Shown here: positions 1-14,583 of the stretch, in pieces
How positions within the stretch are numbered: the first letter of the stretch is position 1
Layout: each line of letters starts with the position of its first letter
Source: Zonotrichia leucophrys gambelii
Lineage: Eukaryota > Chordata > Aves > Passeriformes > Passerellidae
DNA: 64,000 nt
Direction of reading: 5' to 3'
Assembly (NCBI RefSeq): GCF_028769735.1
Contig: NC_088173.1
Coordinates: forward strand, 21,392,038-21,456,037
Notes under the pieces: model-generated
What the model saw: only the letters and a program-made list of their open reading frames with translations
Databases searched by the model: none
Told to the model about the DNA's origin: nothing
Program-made: the position numbers and the translations under genes

Positions 1-3000
1 TTCTTTTTTCTGTCATTCTGGCTTGTGACATTTCCCTGAGTAGCTCGCTGTTTGTGTTTTCTGACACTGAAATCTGCTCAGTTGCATTACAGCATTCTTC
101 TGGCAGCCTTTTGAATGCTCAATTATGACTTAGCAGTCTCTGAAGCTACCTTGTTTGGCAAATTCTAAATGCTTGGTGAATTATTACATCATGTTCTTCC
201 AAAAATCTATTTTATCCTAACAGTCAGTCTTCCCTAACAGCAGAATATTATGAGTTGCCCATTACAGTGGGTTTTGTATTCTTATAAAGATTTTTTTGAG
301 AAACGGGAGGAAATCCTTTTAATTGGGTCATGATTTTGTTGTTGAATCAGTCTCTCTCCCTTTTCTGTAATTATTTGGTTTAGCTTTAAAAAATCCATAG
401 AAAATTATTAAAGCAATAACTTCTTTGTGGCATGTGATTGTCAAAAGTCAAGCTACAGTTTGATGTCTCTGTCCAATATATGTCACTCCATACATAGAGT
501 TCCAGTAACTAAGTTTTCTCCACTTGTTCTGCCTAGTTCCAGCATTTTAACTCTGGAATTATACTTGAGAAATTCTGCTGTGAAGCAGGTGCGAAACTAC
601 TTCCATGTAGCCTCTGAAGGACCATTGCAGAGCAGATGGGACAAGGGGAAGAATGAGCTAGCAGGGATTGACAGAGAGACAGTTTGTCTCAAGACATAGT
701 TGTAGACTGGGCACGTTGATCTGAATGAACTAACAGAGATCTTTTGCAGCTCTTATTTTTCTGTAGCTAGTAATCTAGATAGATTAGCATATCAATTTTT
801 TCTAGTCATGAGAATTTTATATGAATTGACGTTGGTAACTCAAATCTTTTGGACTACAAAATTAAATTAAAAAAAATTTAAATGGTAAATTATTCAGAGC
901 CCATTTTCCTGAGCTGCAGAGATTGCTGTGATACTTGAAATAAAATAATACCAGTGCTGGGAAAAGCTTAAAAAGGAAAGAGCTCACCTCCTTTAGAAAT
1001 TAGACTGGGAAGGAAGAGTTTTAGGAGGTTTTGATTCCTTCTTAACTTTCAGGGTGTGATCTGCTATACAGTTCAGAAGTTAATAGGTATCCAGTAACAA
1101 ATATGGGGGAAAAATCATTAGAGCACTTAACTCTATTATTGTCTGAGATAACAGGAGAAGAACTGCAACTATCATTTTAATTATTATATAATCCGGTCAA
1201 GGATTTTGATGATAATATTCAGATAGTAGGTGTACTGAATATTCTTAATCTTCATGAGGATGACAACCTTCTTTGAGTATACTTTTCTTAATTAGCATGG
1301 CTGAAAACTTTAAGCAGTCTATGTATACAGTATGTGCAGCATTTCTGGAGTACAAAGCCACTTGCCTACTTCATGTGGAGCACCACTGAAGACTGAGCTC
1401 CAGACACCCAGCTAGACCTACACTTTGCTATTTGAAAGAGAAGTAGAAATTGTAAAAAAACCCACAGCAAGCAGCCAGAGTGAGGGATCTTTTAGCAAAG
1501 TTGATGTCGGTACAAGGACAAAAGACTTGAATTGCCAATGTGAGAGAGGCACACAAAACAGACCAAGGCAGCATTGTCCCTTCTTCATAAGAGCATGTGC
1601 ATGTAACTCCTTCAAGCATCTGAAGTACAAGAATCTGCATTTACTTTTCCATCCATGTGAGTTTTTGAACTAATCCACCTACTCTCATCCTGAATTTCAA
1701 GCCAAAGAATTGATTTATGATGAGATTGCATATTCAATGCAAAGTGTTCTTTAAGACATACTGTGGAAATCATTTTATTCTAATGTAAATATTGAGAGGA
1801 GGAGGAATATGTTACTTAGAATAAAAGGAAGAGTACAAAATAGAAGAGAGATGAGGAGAAATCGGGAAAAAATGAAAATATATTTTCAGGAGGTTTGGAA
1901 GTGCTAAAGAAAGTTCAAAGGACATTGCTGTGCATGTAGAAATATTTCTTGAGTATTTCTACTGAGGACTCAGTGCAAGATAAATTACTTTTTCCCATAA
2001 ATATTGTCATTTTTTTTTCTTGAAAAAGCTACACGCTGTAGTTCTTACTATCAGAGATTCCATGAAAACTGTTTTTTTTATTGAGTTTTTTCAATTTATT
2101 AATTCAATTAACTTTAATTGGGAGTTATGAGGAACTTCAGCTAATTGATGCCTTGTTTTGCTTGCATGAAATAATTTGAAAGCATGATTTCAAAAAACTC
2201 ACATCACTGGTTTATATTAAACATTGAAGTATTTTAATGCTTATATATTTGTCCTTTGCATCATTGTGCTATGCTTCTCTCTTCAAATTTCATGGTCAAT
2301 GACTTGCACATAAACTAATCTGTTCAAAGTAGTTAATAAACTCTTTTGAAAAAAATATGAATTGTGCATTTATTGATTTAGGAAAAAATAAATCAGTTTG
2401 CGTATAAATTATTTAGAATTGGCTTGTACTTATATCTTTGGTCTGTCTTGAAAAAAGACAAAATAAAAGGATATTGCATCTTGCATCTGGTAATTTCAGA
2501 ACTCTATCTTATGGATGGAAGCTACATTTTATGTTTCATCTTGTTTGGACTAATCACAATACAAATAATTGTCATATTTTATAATAGTAAATCATAGGAG
2601 GACTTGACTTTTTAAAATGCAAATATTCAAGTGAGAAAAGTGATCTATTTTGATCATTACCATGAAAAATCATTAGAATGCCAACACACCTTTCAAAGGA
2701 TAAGTTAGTTGCAGTCAGTATGAATGTTCCCTGAAAATATATATTTAGTATGGAGCAAAATTCAGGCTACCATCCCACACACACTTCTTTAAAAAATCAA
2801 TTAAAGTTCATTAAGTCCAATTAAGCATTAAATACTTCAACGGCTTCACTTCCCACTTTTTAATTTTTAAATCTTTCAAGCCCATAGTAAATACAAAGTA
2901 AAAGATATAGACTTGTTTTTAACTGCAGTTGAAAGGCAGCAGAAAAGTCTAAAATTTTGAGTTAAATTATTTAGACTTGAAATATGTGGAAATTCAGTTG

Positions 3001-3302
3001 GACTTGGGATAAGGAATATGTATCTTTGTATCATGTTAGTAAGATTTTATTTTTTGTTTTCTAGCTGCCTTTTTCACAAACCAGTTTTACATACATTTTC
3101 TAAGAATATAGCTCTCACTGTGGGCTGAGAACAGGACGTGGAAGACAGCTTTGTAATCTACCAGCAGTAAGCATATGTGACAACTTATTGACTTCACTAA
3201 TTGTGTTTTACCCATGGAACCATTAAGTAGTTCCATAAACTGGTTCCTTGTTTGGTTGGCCAAGTCTGTAGAAGTCTTTTTCTGCCAAAGCAGTAATTTC
3301 TC

Positions 3303-3321
3303 TGTGTGTGTGTGTGTGTGT
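3303..3321 (+). repeat. (TG)9 microsatellite
   Basis: Nine uninterrupted TG units, followed by tatatt. Confidence 0.9.
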
Positions 3322-4092
3322 ATATTAATGTTTGTATTATAATATTTTAGTGTGATAAGTCAAAAGTAGGGTTATATTTTTTTTCTCAATCAATTGCCTT
3401 TTCATTAAATTATTGCAGTCCTGTTGGATTTGTAGACTAAATATTTATAGCTAAATTGCTACTGTTTTAAACAGAGCAGCAATATTAGCAGTGACTGAAC
3501 TGGAAGAAACTTGTTTTTGATAAATGCGTATGGTGGGTTATGTCCCACAATTTACCTGTGTGTGTAGCCATTCAAGCTCTTCAAGTACCTTTGTTGCATT
3601 ACTAAAGAAAACTGTTTCGAAGTGCATTTTGTTCTTGTAGTCAGGGTTGACTACTTTCCTAATTGCATGCTATTCTTCAGAATGTGCTCATCTACCTGCA
3701 AATCATGCAATGCCAGAACTGTGTTTTAAATTTCTGAGTAGGTTTGATAATATATGTGTGTTAATAATATCTACATAAATACTTTTATGAACAAATAAAA
3801 TATGGGGGCAGTGTGGCTAGTCTTGGAAATTTACCAGAAATTGTATTGTAACTATTCTTAGACATCACTTTGGGCTGGTTTTGCAATTTCTCTCAAGGCA
3901 GATAAAGACTAGCTTCACCTAAATCCTATAGCATGAAAATCCATTAATATTTTGGAATTGCAACTATTACTATCTAGATGGAGTTGAAATACTCCAGTAA
4001 TTATAATTTTAACTGTTCACATAAAGGGCTTTTCAGTAAGAGAGCAGATTTCAGATAGATTACACAAATATCTAGGTTATTGTTCTGGAGGG

Positions 4093-4108
4093 AAAAAAAA
4101 AAAAAAAA
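4093..4108 (+). repeat. Poly(A) run of 16
   Basis: Uninterrupted adenines after ggaggg. Confidence 0.9.
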
Positions 4109-4689
4109 CAAGCACTAAACCAGTGTCCCAAACCATCATCCTAAACTGTTTCCAGTACGCTTTTAAAAATTAAATGGATTATAAGAAGCATATTAAAATA
4201 CAAATTATATTAAAATGTACATATAGGTTAAGCACAATTCTGTCTTGACAGAAGAGATTTTTAATTGATTTATTTTTTACCAGAAACATAGATTAACCAT
4301 CTGATTAGTTTCTGTAATTACAACATAAAATAGAACATAAAATAGAAGAGTTCCTTTTTTTAACTCAAGAAACATAAACATTTAATGGGGAATTATAAAT
4401 AAATAATTGTCTTTTTTATGTATAATTTCTGAGGCTTCCAAGCTTGTAACTTAATATTATATTAGGTTATCAAGACCTTTGTGAATGAGTAAAAATTGTA
4501 GTTATTATTAAATATTTTATAGAATCTACTTAAGTTTATTTTGGGTTTATAAATATTCTTTATTTTTGTAGAGATCATATTTTCTTTTCAAATATAATTT
4601 TTTATCTAGGAAGAAATAAATTTTCTGCATAGTAACAAATTACTATGAATACAAAAAAATCAACCTGTGTTCTAAAATTTCAGCCCTAA

Positions 4690-5399
4690 TGTTTTTAGAC
4701 CCAGAGCTGTTAGATTTTACATGGGCATGGAAAAGATGCCCTGTGGAGAAGGGCCTGGGGGTCCTGGTGGACACCCAGCTGTCCATGAGCCAGCAGGGCC
4801 CTTGTGGCCAAGAGGCCAGCGGTGTCCTGGGGTGCATTGGGAAGAACATTCCAGCTGCTCCTCTGCTCAGCTCTGGTGAGGGCACATCTGGAGTGCTGTG
4901 TCCAATTCTGGGCTCCTCAGGACAAAAGAGAGATGGAGCTCCTGGAGCACGTCTGGTGGAGGGAAGCCAGGATGACTGAGAGATTGGAGCATCTCTTATG
5001 AGGACAGGCTGAGGGAGCTGGGCCTGTTCAGCCTCAAGATGAGACAACAGAGAGGGGACCTCATCAATGTCTGTCAGTACCTGAAGGGAGGGTCTTAGAG
5101 GATGTTTCCAGACTCTGCTCAGTGGTGCAGAGCAATGGAACAAGAAGCAATGAGCAGAAACTGATGTGCAGGAAGATCCACCTGAACGCGAGGAACAACT
5201 TCTTTACTTTGTGGGTGTGTACACCCTGAAGCAGGTTGCCCAGAGAGGGTGTGGAGTCTCCCTCACTGGAGATAATCAGGAACTGTCTGGACACAATCCT
5301 GTGCCGTGTGCTCCTTGATGACTCAGCTTGATCAGGGAGGTTGGGCCAGGTGTGACCACTGTGGTCCCTTCCAACCTTTCCTATTCTGTGACCCTGTGA
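4690..5399 (+). mobile_element. CR1 LINE, 5'-truncated, 3' end
   Basis: This resembles the terminal part of avian CR1. It contains the late ORF2 region (GLGVLVDTQLSMS-like reading, then GVLGCIGKN), the familiar stretch of agctgggcctgttcagcct, and the 3' block ending in ggtcccttccaacctttcc. It stops at 5399 with two tail octamer-like units, attctgtga and ccctgtga, which is how CR1 elements end. The reading frame is broken by frameshifts and stops, so it is not functional. The 5' limit is approximate. CR1 copies are typically 5'-truncated and make no clear target duplication. Confidence 0.85.
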
Positions 5400-8300
5400 A
5401 GCAAATTTCTTGTTCCCTTGGCCTAGTGTTCCCAAGCACATGACTTTTGGAATAAGCAATGTTCACCTGTAAAAAGGAAAGTGTTTACTTTCTTTTAACA
5501 GTAAACACAATGTTCCTAATTTAATGCAGGAGTAACCTCTTGTCCATAGGAAGAGGCTGAATTTGCTTTTTTTGTAATTTACATGAGTTGTACCTAAGCA
5601 AAATCCTTCAGCCATCTGCCACTGGTCAATAAATCCTTTTTTAATTTCCATTAATTCTTGTTAGAAAGATTGAAGAAATCCACCCATCTGTTTGATAGAA
5701 ACATTATATCCACAGGGAAAGCACATTGAGTATTTTATCATTGTTTGCTTTGGGGTGGGGGAAGATTATCTAGAGCAACTGCAGTAATGTGTAGGAATGT
5801 TCAGTGTGCAGTTCTTAGATAAACCTTGCATATTAATTCATTGAGTAAATGAGGAATGAAATATTCTGATAGTCAAGAATTCAGTGCCAGTACAAGAGTG
5901 CAAGGACCTCATTTGCTTTTAACATAGTTAATCCTACTGTAGTGAGTAAATGAACTCACTTAACAAGTCAGAAACCATCAAGGAAAATTGAGTGGTAGAG
6001 AAATAGAAATGGGTAATGGAAAGAGGTAAGTGATCATATTCTGTGAATTTGCCTTTAGAATATAAGTTCTTCTGTACTGATAGCATTTATATTTGCTGAG
6101 CATGACATTTTTAGCATTGAACAAATACTAATCTAAATAAATTGGATGTGATTTTCATGTCAGATGGCAAAAGGACAATAACAGAAACCACATCTGTTTA
6201 CAGAGCTACTCTCTAGCAGCCCATTTTTGTTGCTGACCAAATACCTCTGTTCTGACAAAATATTTTTCTTCATATCTGACAATATCTAATGCACACCAAT
6301 AAATAGTTATATGACATATGTCTGGTGAAATTCTGCTTAGAGGACTACCTTTGACAAAAAAAAAAAAGTCCCCATCAGTATTGTGTGATGAGGAATAGCT
6401 TTGAAGGAAAATATTTACTATAGATTGTGTTCCAGAAGGTCATAACATGGCAGCATGCCTTGATGATGAGATAAAAGAACACTCAAATAACTGGCTAAAT
6501 ATATATCCACTTGTGAATCCTAAACTGGGAAAATTTTATGCTGAGAAGAGTTTCTGAGTGTTCCTCAAGTCTTTTGCTGAGATATGCAATATAAAATTAC
6601 TTTATGCTCAGATTTGAGTTCAGAATCCTATATCTGAATCTGACCCTTTGCAAGAAGATTGGTTGGCAAAGTGACAGTTGTAGCAGTGGTTGTGTTTTGT
6701 TCAGCATGAATTGCATCATATACTTATTTTTAATGTATATGTTGAAATGGTATATTTCAGAAATGTTTGTTACTGGTATGTGCTTTAGCTTCAGTAGTAT
6801 CTATTGAGGGTGTTCTGTGCTCATGCACGGCTAAAGAAGTTGGTGTGTCTGCTCACATCCTTAATTTAGTATTTCTGTCCTGATGTAAAATATTAATTAA
6901 AAAAAAAGTTTAGCGATTGTAATTTTTTTTTTAATCAGACCTACTTATAAAAATATTTTTCCTTATCATGATGATTTTCTTTTTACATGTCTGGTCTCTT
7001 TTTCCCGTGGGGGAAAAATGGAATGATAAATTTGGTAACCTGCTTGTGACCTTCACAGGTCAGGAATTGCTTGGTCTGCTGTTCATAACAAACCTGGCAT
7101 GTGTGGACTTAGGAATTTATCCAGCTAAGGCTTTTTTAATCTTCCTTTTTCTTAGTGCCTTAGAGCTGTCTAATGGTAACCTAGAAGATTATACCCAATT
7201 AAGGTATAGGCTGGTTTCTCAGTTTATAGCCGGAATGTCTGCTCTCAGCACCTGAACTGCACCTGAGCTTGTGCTTTGTAATTAAGGGGCTTCCCCTGTG
7301 AGAGCCACGGGTGTTGATGTGAGCCAGCAAATGGGTAAGCCTGTAGAGCCAGAGGTGTCAGTGTCGTGCCATGACTGTGCCCCACTGCCTGCTAAGGAAC
7401 GTGACTTGGTGAGGCTGTCTCACTTTTTTGCAGTATGTTTTTAGGCCTTTCACACTGAAATCTTTTCCGTGAAGAATGCTTCAAATTCTTGTTGCCCTCT
7501 GGCTCCTGCTCAGGATCTGAGGCTGAGCCTGCGAAGATGCCTCAGGGATACCTCTGAAGCCTGGGCACTCAGTCAGGCTTAGGAAGGCTGCCCCCACCTT
7601 CTTTGAGGTCAGATCTGCTTTATTTTTAGGAGTGCAGCTGAGAATACAGTGTAATTCACTTTACTGACACACACTAATTTACTGAACATGAGAATTAAGG
7701 AAAAATGCTCTCTTCTTAATGAGATAATTTTTGTTATTTAGAATAGTTTGAAGTTTGGGTATACACCTCCTGTCTCTTGGGATACATAGTATATCCAAAT
7801 AGAAAACATTCTTCAAGGGGGTTGAAAAAATTTATTTAATTATTCTTAGACTTGAAAGGCCCTTCCACAAGAAACCTCTGTGCATTTGCATAAAAAATTA
7901 AGCAGCGAATTTGGTGTAGGGGATAGGTTCATATTAAATAACAAATTCCACCTTCATTAGTGTGTCTTCTCAAATTAGTTACTTTTCTCAGAATGACTTG
8001 TGAAAATATAAGTTCTTGTGATGCTTGTGATGCTATGAAGCTGTCCATGTATTGGGTATTTCATTTCAAATGCAGTCCCCAAATTCCTGACCGTTTGTCT
8101 TGGTGGATTTTTGAAGAATAACCAATGTTTTTAAACCTATTACAAGTCATGAAGGATGAAGCTGCTTTGAAGTTTTGCAACATACTTCAGCTGACCTACA
8201 AATATAACTAGATAATCCCTTTCTGGGAGATAGTTATTGTGGTTTCTTGCAGTTTCTGTTTACTCACACAGCTGTGTATCCCCTGCTGAATTAGCTATCA

Positions 8301-9296
8301 TTAACAGCTTTTAACAAAGGTTGTTATTCCCAGGTGGGACTCAAAGTAATTTTAATTGGTTAGGGCATTTCTGGAAGTCACTAAAGTTTTGAATTGAAAA
8401 ATAGTGGCAGTTCCTTAGAGTTTTAAAGAATCAGTAATTTAACAAAAAGGGAGCTGTTAAAGAACTGCATGTCATGTGCCCTTGCTTTCCAGCCTTTTCC
8501 TATTTATTCCAGGGTTATGTTATGAGTAGTATATGCACAAGGCGCCATGTTGCAATTTACATGCTGGTACATTTTCCAATTTATTACAAGGCTGAAAATA
8601 TTTCTCAATCCTAAGAATTTGCAAAAGGTAAATGCACAGGTTCTTTGCATCTCAGACAATTCTGGTTACTGGTAATTTAATTTGGTTAATATTTACTGTC
8701 TGTTTGAGACTTCAAAAATATATTTCTATATGTGTGGGAGGATCTTGACTACCTCTCCTTACAACAGAATGGAGAAGGTGGAAGGCAAGATAAGGTTATT
8801 CATTAAAAAGATGATAATCTGTATCTAAATGCTGTTCATTTTATTTCCTGCCAATACATATAATGTATTAATTATTTCTGAGAAATATGGAGGTGAGAAT
8901 ATTTGGATTCATGTTTTCCCTTAAAGCAAAACAGAATCCAGAAAGAGCCCGCTATTAACCCAGATCCAAAGACAGCTATATTTACAATTCTAGAAAAGCA
9001 GGACAGCAAATGTACGAATGACTTTTAGCATCTCAGTATTTATCCAGTTTAAGGTTATTTTTTAATTTCTAAGAGAAAATTTTATGTCCATTCTCACCAC
9101 TTCCTCTTTATTATATAGGGAATGTAGAAAAAGAAGAGAAATAAAGATTGAGTTTCATTTTCAAGGTTATTTGCAGAGTAAGTCTTTTTGGAAAGCCTTA
9201 ATCTGGCTGCCTTCTTTTTGCTTTTTCAGTGCTACTGGAATGTCTTGTAAACATAGTTAATCTTACTAGTTAATTCCACTCTTTTCTCAGAACAGG

Positions 9297-9352
9297 AATA
9301 ATAATAGTAGTAGTATTAGCACTAGTAGTAATAATAATAGCAGCAGCAATAA
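9297..9352 (+). repeat. Impure AAT/AGT/CAG trinucleotide tract
   Basis: A run of aat, agt and agc units (aataataatagtagtag and agcagcagc), imperfect and probably an old microsatellite. Confidence 0.75.
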
Positions 9353-12300
9353 CATTCTTTGCCTCTATTACATGAATGTTGTGGTACCCATTGGTTGTAA
9401 AAGATAGAATTCAGTTTCCAAGTCAGATGGCAGACTAAATTTGGGTTACTTTCACTGGTAGGAAGCTCTGAAAACTACCAAACTTGAAAATAATCTCAGA
9501 ATTAGGATAATATGAAGCTCTTTTTCACCTTTTTTTTCCCCCTCTTCTTTCCTTTTCAGTTAAGGTCTAGAGGTAAATTTAGGTTGAACCTGCATAAATT
9601 TACAAATCCTTAAAATAAGGTTTTCATCCATTAACATGCGTGGTACATATCACAGTACAATCTTCTTTCCAGTGTACTGCTTTTTTTAAAGACTTCAGTC
9701 TTTAAATCAGATTTGTATTCCTATGGATACAGGAATTAAAGGACTTCAAGACTAATAGTAATTAATACACGCTTTTTTATTTCTAGACAAGGATTTTTGA
9801 ACATTTGTGTTGTGTGTCTTATTAGTTACAATGGGAAAAGTCTGGTGCCAGTATGTGGAATTCAGTCAGGCTGAATCACTAGAGATATTGTCACCACTTT
9901 TCATTGCATATAAAATATGTTTTACACAGTATGCATTTTCCATGAATTTCTTGTACATTGTTTTTCAACTAGAACAAGTCTATAAAAGTAGAATATAGTT
10001 TGAAAAAATCCACTAAGTAATCTGATCGTAGTAGTACAATTGTATTTGTGCATTTTCTGTCATGTATGGAAAGGGAATATCTTTTTTCAAAATAATTATT
10101 TCTTTACCATGGTGTTGTTCAATATAAGAAAATAAAATTGAGTGAATTTTATCTAAATCAAATCTATGCCTGCTACTTCAAGCAACCAACTAAGATGAAA
10201 TTTATAGATCAAGTTTGTTTCTAGAGCTTTTTTAAATGAGTTTGTGGATTTAATTTCTATTTAGTACAAAAATAAGAGCTGAGGATACTTGTTTATAGCT
10301 CCAATTATTTCTATACAACAGCTAGTACTTTATTATAGTGTTCCCGCTGTGTTCCTGTTTTTCTGAAACAACAAAAATATAACAGCAGCTAAACTTGTTC
10401 TGCAATGGTATCTTAAACAGTATTATGCAGATACAATTTTCCCATTCTTAACAGGGTAATTTACACCTTTACAACATTCAATGGTTTAAACAACTCATCT
10501 TTTATCTTATTTGCATTTGAACCAGGCTGTTGCTTTATTATCATTAGAACACATAAGTATACATATTTATATACACACTCTGTTTCTGACATAATTTCCT
10601 AATGTATTTTCTCTGGAACTGTAATAGCAATATTACGTGTCAGGGGGTTACTTTTCATTGGCATTTAATGTTTAATGTATCTATTCTTATTTGTTAACCT
10701 GTTTGACATTTGCACCTGTTGTTTAGTAATCTGAAAATTGAAACAAAAGTGTTTTCACAATAGATTTGTGTGTGAAGTTTGAAAATTAGTTTTCCATTAT
10801 GTTTAGGAAGAATTTGAATGTAATGATTTCTTTAATAGCTTGGAGGAAAACTTGGCCCTTTTCACTGGTTTTCTTTCACAGTTAAGGGTCTTTATAGTAT
10901 GCAGATGTTACTTTAATTCAGTCCCTGAAAGATTCTCTGCTCTTGGCATTTGCTCTCATGGCTCCTTCTCCATAAACCAGCTGAACCTGTATGCCTTCAA
11001 TACTGTGCAGAAACTTTACAAAATTTGTGTTGATGAAGAGCGTTTTAGCATGGTGTGAGATGAGAATCCCCCTAAAGAGAAATACCCCAAAAGACAGCCT
11101 ATAATCTTATTTTTCATTCAGAATTTGTTTTTAGAGACTGGAAGTCTATTTACATCAAAGTCCAAGTCTGAAAGGAGGAAAATAGAAACAGCAGATGTGG
11201 AAATAACACTTCTACAAATAGGCAAGAATTGTATCCCTTTTGCAGGTTGCATATTTTGAAATCTTACACTAACTGTCTTCATTTATCTTTAAACAGGAGA
11301 CATATAGAATGAAAACTGTCAGTTTACATCATCTATTGTGAGGGGATAGATGTACCCAGTTGCTCTGTGGCACATGCTAGTTGACAGGTTGAAAGTCCAT
11401 ATTTTAAAGTGTTGGATGTTATTTTATGATAGCTGACATGTTTCCATACGTAAACCAGACCACCTATTTCAGAGATTTTATATAAAATTTATATAAAAAT
11501 AATCCTGTATCAAAACACGTATTTTTAGGAATTCAGGAGTATTCAATTCAAATATTGATCTGTTTTCTCTACGTAGCCTATTCTGTGACTGTGAAAGAAA
11601 AGAATGAACAAAACACTTTTTAAGGATGACTGGTCAAACTTAGTGCATAATCTGAGAACTTTGCAAGGTTCATACTGCATCTCTAAATACAAGTCTGGTT
11701 ATGTAGGCCTGGCTTTTGTCTTTCTCTGCATTGATTTACACCACTCTAACTTCAAGTAGGAGTCTGAGTAGAAATTCAGACACAAGTGTGTGTGATGCCA
11801 AGTTATTGTTAATTTTTGGTTCCATATATATACGCACACAAATAAAACTGAGCCTCCTTTTCTTATAACAAAAGACTGAATGTAACAACTTCTGCTATTT
11901 GCAGCAAAACCCAACCGTGCTAAAGGTGAAATAAAGGAAAAAGTCGGCATAGGTGACGGTGGACAAGAAATAGAAATGGAGCAATAGAACTGTCTTCTTT
12001 TTCTTTCATCCCCCAAAATTTTAGTACCTTTTTAGTTTGGCTTAGCCCACTCTTCATTCCTTACCTTCATAACATATTAATACTCCACGTTTCTGGGAAG
12101 CTTTTGAGAAAAGGAAGATTATTATTATTTCATCTGTTTCAGTAGCTTTCTGTTTCTCTGTTTGTGTTTAATAAGAGAGAGCCCTCTGATACATGCTTCC
12201 CAAGAAGCAGAAGTAGAATTCTGCATAGATTTTTCTGGTGAGGCTTACATTCCACAAGTGTTTTCTTGCTGGATGTGGAATGCTTTTTTTTTTTTTTTAA

Positions 12301-13832
12301 TGTAGGCCTATAGCGTTTTACAACTTTCATAGCATCGCTTAAGATACTTCAAGTCAAAAATTGTTTAAGCCCTGTGGGAGGAAGCTAACAGCAGCAATGG
12401 TTGCATTAACTCTACTAGAGGGGAAAATAAAATGCTGCATTAAACTTCTGTCTCAACCTTCATTTTTAATAATGCCTTCCTTTGGGACATAGTTATTTTC
12501 TCTTTTTCTTTCTCAAATTTCTTTTAAGGAGGACAAGGAAGCCGAGATTATCTTGTTAATGTTATGCATTAATGTTTACTGATGAAACAGAAGGTTAATT
12601 TTTTAAAAAGTGTATGAAACAAAATAGAAAACCTGATCTAAAAGCTTGAGCTGGATACAAGAAAAAAACCAAAACCCTTCAGTTGTAAAATGCACTCATT
12701 TTCATCTCTTCTTTACCGTGGTATAATACCTCAAAGTAAGCATGAAAGACATGAGAAGTGCTGAGAAGTGCTATCACTGTATGAAATCAGTGTGGATTTG
12801 AGTTGTTTCACCACAGGGTCAATCCTGTGGAAGAGTCCTGTATTTTCCAGTTTTAGACTAGCACTGCTAACAGTGTTTATGGTGCTAACATGCAGTCCAT
12901 ACAATCCCAACATTCACTGTTTCCTCAGCTGTGGAAAATGATGTTTTGCTCATTACTGCCAACCTGCTAGAGCTTTCAAATGCCAGCTTGAAGGTGAAAG
13001 TTTATATGACCTGTTTCCTTCCATCCAGAGATCTGTGATATAAGAACTACTCTGCATTAACAACCGGAAGAATAACACAGATCACTACCCCAAAAGCTGA
13101 TTTCAGTACTTTTTGTAACTGATTTTCAGTTACTTTTTTGGTCAGTCTTAATGCAAATTTATTACAGCTTCTGCTGTCTCTTAAGCTAAATGGCATTTCT
13201 CTAAGGAAGATCTGAGTAGTATATCTGAACTATTGATTGTTTAGGCAGTGAAAAGCTGATTATATGTATCCCCAAATAAGTCTGGACACCAGACTTGTGC
13301 CAATATGTGGTATTAAGGGATATTATTATTTTTGTCTTATGAATTTTAGTTTTGAAGAGTTGCAGTGGTTCAGGACATTTTAACTGGGGGTATCTGAGGA
13401 AAGGACAACATTATTCCTTATTTACAAAGTACATCTAAGGCTTTGAAAATCTAAATTAATTTCTGTTTTATATACCAGCTATAGTAATTAATTAGAAGTA
13501 TTTTTCAAGGACAATAACAGATATAACTTTAAACTTTTGTATTTGTGTGCCTGTTTCTCTATAATTGCATGCTTTGTTTATGTGGGAGCTATTTTTATAT
13601 GTATATTCTGTAACAATAGAGAGCACTGTTGAACATTAAAAAAATTTGTAGCTATTTAAATCTATTTGCACAACAGAATTGAGTAGTTGAAGTCCCTAAC
13701 ACCTAAGTATCTTGACTTTGGCAGTAATGCTGAATTTAGATTTAGATAATTGTATATGTTCATTAGAAAGTTTGGATGGATGCTGCACAATAAGACTGAA
13801 AGCAGCACATCTGCTGTGTGTAAATTACCCAG

Positions 13833-13865
13833 CCCCCCAGTCCTCCCAAAAAAACCCAAAAACCC
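13833..13865 (-). other. Possible G-quadruplex sequence on the minus strand
   Basis: The plus strand has C-runs at 13833-13838, 13845-13847, 13855-13857 and 13863-13865, separated by 6, 7 and 5 bases. The minus strand therefore fits four G3 runs with loops of 7 bases or fewer. Folding is not shown. Confidence 0.5.
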
Positions 13866-13901
13866 AGAAGCCAAACACAGATTCAAAATATTCAAAATGT
13901 C

Positions 13902-13935
13902 TTTTTTTTTTTTTTTTGTTCTTTCTTTTTTTTTA
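13902..13935 (+). repeat. Poly(T)-rich tract
   Basis: Sixteen T residues, then gttctttc and nine more T residues. Confidence 0.85.
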
Positions 13936-14551
13936 CTACGTCTGAATGCGTAAATCTGAGCAGCTGTTGGGCCAAAATTTGTAGGCCTGAAATCTCCTGG
14001 GTTTTTTTAAATAGTAGAAAATTCTCAAATTCTCATACTTTATTTAAAACGTAGCTTCAACAAGGAAAAGCTTTGATGTTAATCCCTCTTTATTTGCTTT
14101 GAGTGTAAAGTTTTCCTCTCCACCTGCTTCAAACTCTGGGCCATAGGTCAAAATTTAGTTCTGTTGCATGGGTGAGATTGTTTCTCTTCTAAGTCCAGAG
14201 CTTCAATGAGACCAAAGAATAAGGGTCAAAACTTTTGACCTCTAGATTTGGAAGATATGAATTTTATATCGAAAAATAAGATATTGTGAAATGATATCTG
14301 ACTTGAAGTTTCTTTCAGATAAACCTAAGCAATTTCCGTGTCTACAGTGTCTCTTTATTTGTTAGGCCTACAAGTAAGAGTACAACTTCCATGCTTTAAC
14401 TATAGACAGATGTTGAGAAATAGCTGAATGAATGAAGACCTTCAAGTTTCCCCTTATGTTATGTTTGAAATTTATTGATATCAGATATGTCCATGTGAAT
14501 GTGCATATGAATGTGTGTGTGCATATCTGTATAATTTTCTGTATGTATGTG

Positions 14552-14555
<4 letters not shown>

Positions 14556-14583
<28 letters not shown>
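14556..14583 (+). repeat. (TA)14 microsatellite
   Basis: A pure TA run preceded by a degenerate gtatgtatgtgtatg segment, so a compound microsatellite. Confidence 0.9.

Noticed and set aside
4643..5143. 166-codon minus-strand frame, the longest in the window
   Set aside because: It runs antisense to a CR1 3' fragment, whose plus strand carries the recognisable motifs; no family resemblance.
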